Assembly: GCA_029202385.1 (NCBI GenBank)
Contig: CP119314.1
Coordinates: 2,668,501 to 2,732,500 of the forward strand
Length of the DNA: 64,000 nt
Origin: Candidatus Sphingomonas phytovorans
GTDB taxonomy: Bacteria; Pseudomonadota; Alphaproteobacteria; Sphingomonadales; Sphingomonadaceae
Direction of reading: 5' to 3'
The notes under the pieces were generated by a model. It did no database searches and was not told the DNA's origin. It was given only the letters and a program-made list of their open reading frames with translations. Shown one piece after another: positions 43,801-51,432 of the stretch. The translations under genes and the position numbers were made by a program. Numbering within the stretch: position 1 is the stretch's first letter; every line of letters begins with the position of its first letter.

Positions 43801-44281
43801 CGCCCAGGATGGCGAGGAAGGTGCCGCCCTCGATCAGGCCGGTGCCCCCGACGATCTCGTTATGCTGGAGATGCTGGGGCAGGATCGAATATTTGACCGG
43901 CCCGAAAAAGGTCGAGTGCATGCCCATCATGAAGAGGGCGGCGAGCAGCGCCGGCACTGACTGGAACCAGAAGCCGATCAGGCCAAGGCCCATGATGGCG
44001 ATTTCAGCACCCTTGATGATTCGGACCAGCCGGGCCTTGTCCCACGCATCGGCAATCTGCCCCGCCATTGCGGAGAAGAGGAAATAGGGCAGGATGAAAA
44101 GGCCCGTCGCGATGTTGCCGAGCAGGGCGACATGGTTCGGGTCCTGCGGGAACAGCGTGTAGGTCGCGAGGCTGAGCATCGCGAACTTCAGGACATTGTC
44201 GTTGAACGCCCCAAGGAACTGGACGACGAACATCGGCGCGAAGCGCCGTTTCGCGAGCAGCGAGAAATCGGGTGCCGACAT
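40877..44281 (-). CDS. aas: Fused lysophospholipid transporter/acyltransferase/acyl-ACP synthetase (Aas-like)
   Basis: 1134 aa, ATG at 44281. Three functions in one chain. Residues 1-420: MFS-type LplT-like flippase (FAPMFVVQFLGAFNDNVLKF). Residues about 430-640: PlsC acyltransferase with NHVSWLDGLLLAVF (His-x4-Asp) and VIFPEGRITVTGALMKIF. Residues about 660-1130: AMP-binding domain with ILFTSGSEGLPKGVVLTHRN, EGYGATEAGPVIAVNTPMYF and GWHDTGDIVTIDEAGFVTIR. Together they import lysophosphatidylethanolamine, activate fatty acid and re-acylate the lipid at the inner membrane. E. coli has LplT and Aas as separate proteins; this fused form is common in alphaproteobacteria. Divergent from a TetR gene with two operator-like sites between. 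Confidence 0.93.
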   Translation of the reverse strand: MSAPDFSLLAKRRFAPMFVVQFLGAFNDNVLKFAMLSLATYTLFPQDPNHVALLGNIATGLFILPYFLFSAMAGQIADAWDKARLVRIIKGAEIAIMGLGLIGFWFQSVPALLAALFMMGMHSTFFGPVKYSILPQHLQHNEIVGGTGLIEGGTFLAILGGQLLAVTGVLPAWECGLAATALAGVGFAASLAIPPAPPAAPDLRIDRNPFRSTWQILKSAHQGEGVWLCILGISWFFAVGAILVTNFLPLVSGALGGTQGVVTLFLIIFSVSIALGSTLVNRLLKGAVSAKYVPASALAMAAFMIDLWLATRHYPIPGTPVTSWEFAKNPGNWRVLVDLVGISAAGGMFVVPLYAILQTATPPEERSRIIAANNIVNAAIMVAVVAVVLFIQAQGASIPGVIGALGFSTMAIALISCWLLPETVIKSLLRGLLTLVYRIEVHGAENMPQPGERAVVVVNHVSWLDGLLLAVFLPGKPVFAVNSLVVKLWWIQPTLKLFRAFPVDPTNPMSAKSMVKAVRDGNTLVIFPEGRITVTGALMKIFDGPGMVADKADAPIVPVRIDGAQFTPFSYLKGKVRQRTFPQISLTILPPRRFVIEGQMSARARRAIAGRHLYDVMSDMIFATSDIDRTLFQALLDAKDIHGGKTAVVEDIKRDPLTYKKLITGSLALGRTFEQGTKQGEAVGVLLPNVSSVVATFFALQAIGRVPAMLNYTAGLANLKAACVAAEVRTIVTARAFIAQAKLEAVAEGLAAEGIAIRYLEDIAAGIGTGAKLRALLATRFAGRLHRRRVVPPTSGAVILFTSGSEGLPKGVVLTHRNLLANCLQLSARIDFNKSDLVLNALPVFHSFGLTGGTLLPILSGIKTLLYPSPLHYRIVPALAYDANATILFGTDTFLAGYARMAHSYDFYSLRYIFAGAERVRDETRRAYADKFGLRILEGYGATEAGPVIAVNTPMYFRSGSVGRLLPGIEATLEAVPGIEEGGRLSIRGPNIMAGYLKVDAPGQLQPPAEGWHDTGDIVTIDEAGFVTIRGRAKRFAKIGGEMVSLPAVEGYAAALWPDSEHAVVTRPDPKKGEQLVLFTSRRDATAAALQAWGKANGVAELAIPREIRVVEALPVLGTGKLDYVTMGEMAVGG

Positions 44282-44413
44282 TGATCAGGTGCCTCCCAGC
44301 TGAACGGGCGATCATGGCGGACCGACGCGCCTTCACCAAGGCATGTCTGCACCGATCCGGGACCAGCCGTTCAAATCCCGGCGACTCGCCGGACGATGGG
44401 GAGATGCCATTAA

Positions 44414-44453
44414 ATTGAGCGCTGTTCAATAAATAAATTAGACACTGTTCAAT
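44414..44453. promoter_or_regulatory. Two operator-like half-palindromes between aas and tetR
   Basis: Two related 17-bp sites, ATTGAGCGCTGTTCAAT (44414-44430) and ATTAGACACTGTTCAAT (44437-44453), are spaced 23 bp centre to centre. The first has inverted ATTGA/TCAAT ends; both share CTGTTCAAT. They lie 22 bp upstream of the tetR ATG and within an AT-rich promoter-like stretch, fitting a TetR dimer pair controlling both genes. Confidence 0.65.
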
Positions 44454-44474
44454 TTTAACCCTAATCCCTCTTCC

Positions 44475-45092
44475 ATGGGCCGCAGATCGGATCATTCGCG
44501 CGAGGAGCTGGAGGAGCTGATCCTCGCCGAAGGTCACGGGCTGCTGGCGGAAACCGGCTATGCGCGCTTCTCGGCACGCGAGGTGGCGAAGCGGATCGGC
44601 TATTCGATCGGCACGATCTACAATGTGTTCGGCAGCCTCGACGCGCTGCTGCTGGCGATCAACAGCCGCACCTTCGTGCTGTGGGCGGCCTGGCTGCGCG
44701 AGAAGCTGGCGGTAGCCGGCGACGACCGGATCGCGGCGCTGGTCGCCGGCTATTTCGACTTCGCCGAGCGCAATCCCAATCTGTGGATGGCGATCTACGA
44801 TCACCGCCAGCCGCCGGGCACCGAAATGCCCGAGGGCTATCGCCGGCTGCGCAGCGGGCTGACCGGGATCGTCGAGGCTGAGATCGCCCATGTCCTGCCC
44901 CAGGACCGGCGCGGCGAGGCCCCTGCCCTTGCCCGATCGCTGGTGGCACTGGTCCACGGCCATTGCGAGTTCGCGCTCAACGGCACCTTCGCGCTGCTCG
45001 GCGAACAGGACCCGCAGGCGGCTGCGCTCGCCCGGGTACGCGAGGCGCTCGCAGCCGGCGGGGCGACCGGAGCGGCTGTCGGCCGGGCATAG
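44475..45092 (+). CDS. TetR/AcrR-family transcriptional regulator
   Basis: 205 aa, ATG at 44475. The N-terminal HTH reads LAEGHGLLAETGYARFSARE, VAKRIGYSIGTIYNVFGSLD (recognition helix). The C-terminal ligand domain contains YFDFAERNPNLWMAIYDHRQ and LVALVHGHCEFALNGTFALL, a TetR_C_33-like pattern. It is divergent from aas and probably represses it, sensing a lipid or acyl signal; the two operator-like sites support this. The gene ends near an inverted repeat that also borders the convergent M28 peptidase gene. Confidence 0.93.
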   Translation: MGRRSDHSREELEELILAEGHGLLAETGYARFSAREVAKRIGYSIGTIYNVFGSLDALLLAINSRTFVLWAAWLREKLAVAGDDRIAALVAGYFDFAERNPNLWMAIYDHRQPPGTEMPEGYRRLRSGLTGIVEAEIAHVLPQDRRGEAPALARSLVALVHGHCEFALNGTFALLGEQDPQAAALARVREALAAGGATGAAVGRA

Positions 45093-45100
45093 CCAGGTCG

Positions 45101-45153
45101 CCGTTCGTTTCGAGCGGGGAGAGGTGGTCCCGCTGCGCGAAACCACCTCTCCC
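45101..45153. repeat. REP-like fragment plus hairpin between convergent genes
   Basis: CCGTTCGTTTCGAGCG (45101-45116) is identical to the first 16 bases of the inverted repeat in the metH gap. It is followed by GGGAGAGGTGGT (45117-45128), pairing over 12 bp with ACCACCTCTCCC (45142-45153). The hairpin lies between the stops of tetR and the M28 peptidase and may terminate either transcript. Confidence 0.6.
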
Positions 45154-45161
45154 AATGCCCT

Positions 45162-47405
45162 TTATTTGCCCTCGATCGTCGCCTTCGCTGCTTCGAGCCG
45201 CAGCGCATAGGCCTCAAGCACCTTGGCCGTCCGCCCGGCATAGATATTGGCATCGTCGAAGCGCCGCTCCTCGATCGCCTCGCGCACCCCCGGCAATGTC
45301 TTCGCACCATAGCCGGTGAAGCGGCCCGGCGCGTAGATCATGTGCTTGTACCAGGGCCGGCCGGGCAGGCCGCGCTCGTCGAGCAGGAGCTGATCGATAT
45401 CGCGGAGCTGCGCATTGAGCTTCACGCGCCGCGCCTGATCGAGCTTGCCCCCCTTGTCGGCATAGGCGCTGTCATAGGCAGTCGCCGCCGCCTTCAGCCG
45501 ATCGACCGCATCCTCGAGTGCGGCCAGCTCGATATGCGGCGTGTTCGGTTCGGCCGCCACCGGCGCGACCGGCTTGAGCGGATCGCTCGCGATGCGGAAA
45601 GCACCGTCAGCCAGCAGCTTCTCGCGCTTGCGATCCTCGGTCCTGCGATCCTCGGCGAGTTTCTTCACCTCGCCCAGATAGGTCGAGACGGTATCGGCGA
45701 AATCGCCGAAGCGCTGAGGCGGGGTGTCGGCGTCGGCGACACGCAGCACCAGCCGCCCAACCGTCTTGGACAGCGCCGCGCCATATTTCAGGCCGGGATC
45801 GTCGAAGGTCGTGAAATGGTGATAGCTGTCATAGATCGAGTGATAGACGCCGCCGCTTTCCTCCTCGCCGCCGAACCCGATATTGAGCGCCGGCAAGCCG
45901 AGATGCTGCAGATAGGCCGAATAGTCGGATCCCGACCCAAGCGCGCCCATCGGCACGTCGCCGCCTTTTTCCGCCGCTGCCAGCGCGGCATCGTCGACCC
46001 GGCCAATCTTGTCATAGGCCCGGGCGCGCAGCCCTGCCCTGGCCCGCTCAGCGACGCTGACGCCGGTCTGCGGGTCCGTCACGTCGGCGGCGACCGAATT
46101 CACCAGATGCTGGAAATCATGGCTACCTTCGGCGCCCAGGAAGCCGCGGCCATTGCCATCGGTGTTGATATAGAGGACCGCCTTGGCCTTGAGCTCGGCC
46201 TCGTGAGCTTCAGCCCATTCGGTCGAGCCGAGCAGCATCGGCTCCTCGGCATCCCAGCTTGCATAGACGATTGTCCGTTTCGGCCGCCAACCCTGCTTCC
46301 ACAGGCCGCCCAGCGCCTTCGCTTCGGACAGCATGGCGACATTGCCCGACAGCGGATCGGACGCGCCGAACACCCAGCCGTCATGATGGTTGCCGCGCAC
46401 CACCCACTGGTCGGGATATTGCGACCCCTTCAACGTCGCGATCACATCATAGATGGTCTTCTGCGACCAGTCGGACTTGACCGCGAGATGCACCTGCACC
46501 TTGCCGTCGCCCCCGGTGTGATAGGCGATCGGCAGGGCGCCCTGCGCGCCATTGGCCACCAGCGGCCCGCCGAGACGCGACAGCAGCTTGCTCGCGTCGC
46601 CATAGGACATGGGCAGCACCGGAATCTTCAGGATGGTCACCGCATCCTTGCGATCGATCCGCTTGGCATTCGCGGTCGAGCCGATGCCCGGGGTCAGCGG
46701 GTCGCCAGGATAGACGGTCATGTCAGCGACCGAGCCGCGCTGCACGCCGAAGTCGGGACGAGCGCCCCCCTTGGGATAGACGTCGCCGTCACCATAGCCG
46801 TCCTGTTGCGGATCGGAATAGATGATGCAGCCGATCGCGCCATGCTCCTGCGCCAGCTTGGGCTTCAGGCCGCGCCAGCCGGCACCGTAACGGGCGATGA
46901 CGATCTTGCCCTTCACGTCGATCCCGCGCCGCGCGAGCGCCTTGTAATCGTCGGGCAGACCGTAGTTCACATAGACCAGGTCGCCGGTGACGTCGCCGTC
47001 GCCCTGGAAGGCGACATAGGGTGGCAGCGCGCCGGCGAGGTTGGCCGAGGTATCGTCGCCCGGCACCGCCGGCTCCTGCCCGCCGAGCACGATCTTCTCG
47101 GGCGCGACCATCTCGACAACGGTCGAGATCGGCGTCGGATAGAGCACCTGGAAGGTCTCGATCTTCGCATCCCAGCCCCATTCCTTGAACTTCGCCAGGA
47201 TGAACTCGGCATTGGCCTTGTCATGCGGCGACCCGACATGGTTGGGCGCTGAGGACATGATCTTGAGCCAGTCCATCTGGTCCTGCGAGCTCACACCCGC
47301 GTCGAACGCCGCCTCATTGGCCTTCTGGTCCGCCGGTGCCGCGAACCCCGCCTGCGCCAGCACCAGGGCGCACGCGCCCGCCATCAGAAATCCGAGCTTC
47401 GCCAT
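45162..47405 (-). CDS. Secreted M28-family peptidase, glutamate carboxypeptidase II/transferrin-receptor-like
   Basis: 747 aa from ATG at 47405 (MAKLGFLMAGACALVLAQAG), giving a signal peptide; the longer upstream frame is rejected. Order: an N-terminal segment with the protease-associated (PA) insert (YVNYGLPDDYKALARRGIDV, KGKIVIARYGAGWRGLKPKL), then the M28 zinc core: VVRGNHHDGWVFGASDPLSG (His, Asp), ASWDAEEPMLLGSTEWAEAH (catalytic Glu and metal Glu), VLYINTDGNG (Asp), and GGVYHSIYDSYHHFTTFDD (His). A C-terminal helical dimerisation domain (AYDSAYADKGGKLDQARRVK) follows. It resembles human PSMA-type carboxypeptidases and should cleave C-terminal residues from peptides in the periplasm. Confidence 0.95.
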   Translation of the reverse strand: MAKLGFLMAGACALVLAQAGFAAPADQKANEAAFDAGVSSQDQMDWLKIMSSAPNHVGSPHDKANAEFILAKFKEWGWDAKIETFQVLYPTPISTVVEMVAPEKIVLGGQEPAVPGDDTSANLAGALPPYVAFQGDGDVTGDLVYVNYGLPDDYKALARRGIDVKGKIVIARYGAGWRGLKPKLAQEHGAIGCIIYSDPQQDGYGDGDVYPKGGARPDFGVQRGSVADMTVYPGDPLTPGIGSTANAKRIDRKDAVTILKIPVLPMSYGDASKLLSRLGGPLVANGAQGALPIAYHTGGDGKVQVHLAVKSDWSQKTIYDVIATLKGSQYPDQWVVRGNHHDGWVFGASDPLSGNVAMLSEAKALGGLWKQGWRPKRTIVYASWDAEEPMLLGSTEWAEAHEAELKAKAVLYINTDGNGRGFLGAEGSHDFQHLVNSVAADVTDPQTGVSVAERARAGLRARAYDKIGRVDDAALAAAEKGGDVPMGALGSGSDYSAYLQHLGLPALNIGFGGEEESGGVYHSIYDSYHHFTTFDDPGLKYGAALSKTVGRLVLRVADADTPPQRFGDFADTVSTYLGEVKKLAEDRRTEDRKREKLLADGAFRIASDPLKPVAPVAAEPNTPHIELAALEDAVDRLKAAATAYDSAYADKGGKLDQARRVKLNAQLRDIDQLLLDERGLPGRPWYKHMIYAPGRFTGYGAKTLPGVREAIEERRFDDANIYAGRTAKVLEAYALRLEAAKATIEGK

Positions 47406-47663
47406 GTAGAGAATCCCCCTGCGACCTGTGTGTTGGCGCAGCATGCCACGCCGGCACCGCGATGCAACGGGGAAGCGCGAAAGCATGTGCCGATACCCGG
47501 ACTGAATATCGCCGCCCCTGTCGCGAGGGCATGTCGCCGCGCCATCATCCGACGTCTCAACCGCGCTTCGTCAATGGCTCCCGACAGATCCGTCTCGCGC
47601 GCTACCCGGAAGACCTTCATGGCCACGCTGGTAAGCTGCGCCTGGCATGCCTACACCAGCCCC

Positions 47664-48419
47664 ATGTCCGACGTGTCGCCCGCCATCCCCGCCGCCACGC
47701 TCGTCCTGTTCCGCGAAGGACCGGGCGCGCCCGAACTGCTGATGGTGGAACGTTCCAAGGCGATGGTGTTCGCTGGCGGCGCGCTGGTGTTCCCCGGCGG
47801 CCGGGTCGATCCGGGCGACCATGCGCTGGCGCTGACGCTGCCCGGCGATCCCGAGGACATGGCGGCGCGTATCGCCGCGATCCGCGAGACGGTCGAGGAA
47901 GTGGGCGTTCCGGTCGGCCTGAATCCCAGTCCGGACGCCGATGCCCTCGCCGCTCTTCGCGCGGCACTGCACGCCGGTATCTCGTTCGGCGAGGCGCTGC
48001 ACGACGCCGGGCTCGCGCTTGACCCAGCACCGCTCGTCCCCTTTGCCCGCTGGCTGCCGGCGCATGCGCATATGCGCATCTTCGACACCCGATTCTATAT
48101 CGCGCGCATGCCTGAGGGAGTATCCGAACCGGTGGTCGACGACACCGAGAATGTCCGCGTCTTCTGGGCGACGGCGCAGGCAGTGCTCGACGATGCCGAT
48201 GCCGGCCGCGCACGGATCATCTTCCCGACGCGCCGCAACCTCGAACGCCTCGCGCGCTTCGCGAGCTTCGACGAAGCGGCGGCCGACGCGGCGCGCTACC
48301 CGATCCGTCCGGTCACGCCGTGGGAAGACCAGATCGGCGGCGTGCCGCACCTCCGCATCCCCGACGATCTCGGCTATCCAGTCACCGCGGAACCGATCAC
48401 GAGCGCCCTCAGAGGTTGA
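47664..48419 (+). CDS. NUDIX hydrolase (NUDT19-like)
   Basis: 251 aa from ATG at 47664 (MSDVSPAIPAATLVLFREGP). The Nudix box is interrupted as in NUDT19/NUDT7-like proteins: VFAGGALVFPGGRVDPGDHA, then a short insert, then IAAIRETVEEVGVPVG (REx2-4EExG). The remainder (PFARWLPAHAHMRIFDTRFY, FWATAQAVLDD, IIFPTRRNLERLARFASFDE) fits a CoA-pyrophosphatase-like Nudix protein. Cytosolic. An extensin-like gene follows 8 bp later on the same strand, so the two are likely co-transcribed. Confidence 0.92.
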   Translation: MSDVSPAIPAATLVLFREGPGAPELLMVERSKAMVFAGGALVFPGGRVDPGDHALALTLPGDPEDMAARIAAIRETVEEVGVPVGLNPSPDADALAALRAALHAGISFGEALHDAGLALDPAPLVPFARWLPAHAHMRIFDTRFYIARMPEGVSEPVVDDTENVRVFWATAQAVLDDADAGRARIIFPTRRNLERLARFASFDEAAADAARYPIRPVTPWEDQIGGVPHLRIPDDLGYPVTAEPITSALRG

Positions 48420-48427
48420 GGGCCCCG

Positions 48428-49162
48428 ATGCGGACGGCAATGCGGACAATACGGGGGTTGGTCGGCGGCATGACGATCGCCGCGATCGTGCTGGCGGCGG
48501 CATTGTTGCTGTTCGCCGCGCTGCGCGGCCGGCCACAGGATCTGCCCTGGACCCCGCTCGACCTGAGCCAGCCGGTCGGCATGATGACGGGTCGGAAGCT
48601 CGCCAGCCTGACCGGCGATTTCCCCAGATGCCGGGCGCTGCTCGACAGGGCGGGAGTACGCTACACGGCGCTGGCCGAGGTAAAGGCCGGCCGGTGCGGC
48701 TATGCCGACGGGGTACGCTTCGATTCCGGCGGATCCCGGCGCGCCGCCTATTCGCCGGCCGATCTCGGCACCGCCTGCCCGGTGGCGGCTGCCCTGTCAG
48801 TGTGGGAGTGGAACGTGATCCAGCCCGCCGCGCGCCGGTTGCTCGGCAGCCCGGTCGCGACGATCGAGCATTTCGGCAGCTATAATTGCCGTCGCATCGG
48901 CGGCAGCACCGCATGGAGCGAGCACGCCACCGCCAACGCGATCGACATCGCGGGCTTCCGCCTGGCGAACGGCAAGCGCATCACCGTGGCGGCTGACTGG
49001 AAAGGCGACGGGCCCGAAGCGACGTTCCTCCACGAAGCCCGCAATGGTGCATGCCGCCTGTTCTCGACCACGCTATCGCCCGACTATAACGCGGCGCACC
49101 GGGACCATCTGCACCTGGACCAGGCAGCGCGCGGCGAGTTCGGCTGGCGGGCGTGCCGGTGA
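48428..49162 (+). CDS. Extensin-like family protein
   Basis: 244 aa, ATG at 48428 (ATG at 48440 is possible). N-terminal membrane anchor or signal (GLVGGMTIAAIVLAAALLLF). The extensin-like C-terminal domain spans about 60-244: CRALLDRAGVRYTALAEVKA, CPVAAALSVWEWNVIQPAAR, IEHFGSYNCRRIGG, WSEHATANAIDIAGFRLANG and AAHRDHLHLDQAARGEFGWR. His-Ala-x-x-x-Ala-x-Asp and His-x-Asp-His-Leu-His resemble the metal site of M15-type peptidoglycan peptidases, so an envelope role is likely. Four cysteines suggest disulfides. It ends at a short GC hairpin. Confidence 0.92.
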   Translation: MRTAMRTIRGLVGGMTIAAIVLAAALLLFAALRGRPQDLPWTPLDLSQPVGMMTGRKLASLTGDFPRCRALLDRAGVRYTALAEVKAGRCGYADGVRFDSGGSRRAAYSPADLGTACPVAAALSVWEWNVIQPAARRLLGSPVATIEHFGSYNCRRIGGSTAWSEHATANAIDIAGFRLANGKRITVAADWKGDGPEATFLHEARNGACRLFSTTLSPDYNAAHRDHLHLDQAARGEFGWRACR

Positions 49163-49167
49163 ACGCC

Positions 49168-49188
49168 CCCCTCCCTTCAAGGGAGGGG
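49168..49188 (+). terminator. Hairpin after the extensin-like gene
   Basis: CCCCTCCC (49168-49175) pairs with GGGAGGGG (49181-49188) around TTCAA, starting 6 bp after the stop. It resembles the CCCTCTCC/GGAGAGGG hairpins elsewhere in the window. No strong T-run. Confidence 0.5.
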
Positions 49189-49198
49189 AAGCAGGTGA

Positions 49199-49750
49199 TC
49201 AATGCGGCAGCGCGGGCGCCTCGACCTTTTCAACCCATTTCGGGAAGAAGGCCGGCTGACGATTCGACCAGCCCGACGCGGTTGCGGCCGCCTCGCTGAT
49301 CGACTGGAGCAATTTGCGGCGCAGGTCAGGATGGAGGTGCGGCAGCGCCGCCGCCGAGCAGAAAGCGGCGGGCAGCCACGGCCGCACCTCGGCGCCGATC
49401 AGCCGCTCGTAGAGGAAGCGATAGGCAGAGAAAGTGGTGAGCCGTCCCTGCCCCAGATCGAATGCCGTCACCGTCATCAGCGGCGCCAGGAAGGGCTCGA
49501 CCGAGTCGAGGCCGCTATCGTCGGGGATGATCGCGCGGATATCGGGAAGGCGGGCATAGAGGCGGGCCTGGGCGCGGATGCTGGCGGCCTCCACCACGTC
49601 GCGCGACCAGCGGCTCATTGCGTCGTCGCGGTCGAGACCGATGTCGAGCGAGCGCCGGATATAGCGCTGGGTCGAGGAACTGAAACTCGCGAATTCCTTC
49701 ATCTCGGCCAGCGTCATCGCGCCATTCGCCGGTTTCATCTTGGCACCCAT
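49199..49750 (-). CDS. Conserved hypothetical protein
   Basis: 183 aa from ATG at 49750 (MGAKMKPANGAMTLAEMKEF), with GGGTGA just upstream; the longer frame is not supported. Entirely soluble and largely helical: FASFSSSTQRYIRRSLDIGL, AMSRWSRDVVEAASIRAQAR, FLAPLMTVTAFDLGQGRLTT and FLYERLIGAEVRPWLPAAFC. No signal peptide, metal motif or nucleotide site seen. It stands alone between the extensin-like gene and a gap. Family not recognised. Confidence 0.72.
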   Translation of the reverse strand: MGAKMKPANGAMTLAEMKEFASFSSSTQRYIRRSLDIGLDRDDAMSRWSRDVVEAASIRAQARLYARLPDIRAIIPDDSGLDSVEPFLAPLMTVTAFDLGQGRLTTFSAYRFLYERLIGAEVRPWLPAAFCSAAALPHLHPDLRRKLLQSISEAAATASGWSNRQPAFFPKWVEKVEAPALPH

Positions 49751-50025
49751 ATCGTCACCCCACCCGCAATCGTGGAACCGGTGCCGATGATGCGCCAGGA
49801 TGGTTAACAGGGTCCTTAACGCGCCGTCGTCCGGCGTTAAGCATCGAATCATAGTTCCTGCTGCGATGCAACAAAGGTTGCGACGAACGGTGTGCTGCAG
49901 ACCGAAAAGTGCGGACAAGTGCGATAGTTGCGCAACATATCACTGAAACCGCCCCTCCCCGCGGATGCGGACAGGGGCGGTGATGGTCGGTAATATTCCT
50001 GAGACGGGTTCAGGCGCTGAAGGCC

Positions 50026-50334
50026 TCAGCCCGCCTTCTCTTTCTTCAGGCGCGCCTCTTCATCGGCGTCATAGCCTGAGGATGCCGCCGGCGCGTGATT
50101 GTGCACGGGCTGAGTCGAGGAAGGCGGGTCTGACGCATCCATCGATTCGTCGAGTGCAGCGTCGAGCCGTGCCTCCTTGCTTTCAGGATCGCGCTCGAGC
50201 CGCGCGGCGATCGAGGCATCCTGCCCGGCTTCCTGCCGAGGATGATGGATCGCCTCATTTTCCTCGGGATCGCCTGCAGCCACGTCCCGGCTGTCGGGCG
50301 TCTTCTGATCGATTGTCGTCCGGTCCTCGGTCAT
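50026..50334 (-). CDS. Small acidic hypothetical protein
   Basis: 102 aa from ATG at 50334 (MTEDRTTIDQKTPDSRDVAA), with AGGAG seven bases upstream. Very rich in Asp, Glu, Ser, Ala and Pro (AGDPEENEAIHHPRQEAGQD, LDAALDESMDASDPPSSTQP), ending in Lys/Glu (EEARLKKEKAG). Probably disordered. No cysteines, no membrane segment. The strong ribosome-binding site supports expression; function unknown. Confidence 0.62.
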   Translation of the reverse strand: MTEDRTTIDQKTPDSRDVAAGDPEENEAIHHPRQEAGQDASIAARLERDPESKEARLDAALDESMDASDPPSSTQPVHNHAPAASSGYDADEEARLKKEKAG

Positions 50335-50417
50335 CGCCACTCTCCTGGGCTGTTACGAGGATAGAACGAGCGACGCGCCGGATGCGTTCCTGCGCACGTG
50401 ATCCGCCGACGCCGGGA

Positions 50418-51200
50418 TCAGCCGTCGATCCGGCGAACTACAACACGCTGCTGGTTCATCATCGCCCGGCCGAAGACGGTCATGAACGCGATGTCGGTCG
50501 CGTCGCGCCCAACCGCCACCCGGGCGAGATCGCTGCACGACGCCATGCCGGTCGCATCCACCAGATGCCAGGCCCCTGCCAGCCACAGCTCAGCAACAGC
50601 GTGGAAATCGGGCGGATCGACGCCCGGCGCATAGGCCGACACGCACCGCGCCGGGATTCCACCCGCCCGTGCCAGTGCGACCAGCAGATGGGCATAGTCG
50701 CGACACACGCCGCGGCGATCGGCAAAGGTCATCAGCGCCGTCGTCACGCCGCTGCTGCTTCCCGACGCATAGGTCAGGTGTGCACGCACCCAGTCACCCA
50801 TCGCCGCGGCAAGCGCGCCGCCTTCGAGCCCGGCAAACTCCTGCTCGACAAATCCTTCGAACTTGTCGGACTCGCAATATCGGCTGGGCAGCAGATAGGG
50901 GATGGTCACCGCCGGCAGCATCCGCGCCGGGGTCGGCGCCAGTGCCGCCAGATCGGCGACGCCCCGGTCGATCGCCACCACCGCACGATATTCGACACGG
51001 AAGGCACCGTCGCCCCGCGCCCAGGTTCGCTGGCCGATCCCTTCCTCGCCGCGCACGGCGCGCAACGGCTCATTGCAATAGATGCTGAGGTCCTGCTGCT
51101 CCAGCCGCTGATCGGCCATCGCCGCCGCCTCGACCAGCAGCAGCACGTCCGCCGAACCTTCGATCCAGTAATCGAGCATCACGTCGATCGCGAGGCGCAT
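50418..51200 (-). CDS. Transglutaminase-like cysteine protease-fold protein
   Basis: 260 aa, ATG at 51200. An N-terminal beta domain (MLDYWIEGSADVLLLVEAAA, QDLSIYCNEPLRAVRGEEGI) typical of bacterial transglutaminase-like proteins precedes the catalytic core. The Cys is in FADRRGVCRDYAHLLVALAR, the His in PPDFHAVAELWLAGAWHLVD, and the Asp in the same segment (HLVDATG), so the Cys-His-Asp triad is complete. No signal peptide. Such proteins often accompany circularly permuted ATP-grasp and alpha-E genes, but here it is alone, far from the ATP-grasp gene at the left edge. Confidence 0.92.
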   Translation of the reverse strand: MRLAIDVMLDYWIEGSADVLLLVEAAAMADQRLEQQDLSIYCNEPLRAVRGEEGIGQRTWARGDGAFRVEYRAVVAIDRGVADLAALAPTPARMLPAVTIPYLLPSRYCESDKFEGFVEQEFAGLEGGALAAAMGDWVRAHLTYASGSSSGVTTALMTFADRRGVCRDYAHLLVALARAGGIPARCVSAYAPGVDPPDFHAVAELWLAGAWHLVDATGMASCSDLARVAVGRDATDIAFMTVFGRAMMNQQRVVVRRIDG

Positions 51201-51215
51201 GGCGGTTCCTAAATC

Positions 51216-51345
51216 CCCTCTCCTTCCAGGAGAGGGTGGGAGCCCCGAAGGGGCGGAAGGGTGGGCTTGAGCGAAGGCGCGACAACACCCTCACCCGTCC
51301 CATTGCTTGCGTAATGGGCCCCTTCCCTCTCCCGATGGGAGAGGG
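51216..51345. repeat. Interspersed GGGAGAGGG hairpin elements
   Basis: Two hairpins flank a GC-rich stretch: CCCTCTCC (51216-51223)/GGAGAGGG (51229-51236) with loop TTCCA, and CCCTCTCCC (51325-51333)/GGGAGAGGG (51337-51345) with loop GAT. Between them GCCCCGAAGGGGC forms another small hairpin, and CCCTCACCC begins the right-hand unit at 51289 as in the copy at 37738. The block lies between the transglutaminase-like gene and the ybhL terminator. Confidence 0.65.
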
Positions 51346-51360
51346 AGTATCAAACACAAT

Positions 51361-51391
51361 AAAAGGCCCGGCAGGTTTCCCCGCCGGGCCT
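51361..51391 (-). terminator. Rho-independent terminator of the Bax inhibitor-1 gene
   Basis: AGGCCCGGC (51364-51372) pairs with GCCGGGCCT (51383-51391) around a 10-nt loop. On the minus strand it is followed by TTTTATTG. It lies about 40 bp past the stop of the leftward gene. Confidence 0.8.
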
Positions 51392-51432
51392 CTCGTTTGA
51401 GCGATCAAGCCGCGCTCTGGTTCCGGCCCGTC

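Noticed and set aside
41243..43960. 905-codon plus-strand frame across aas
   Set aside because: Antisense frame of a GC-rich gene; the minus strand shows three intact catalytic domains.
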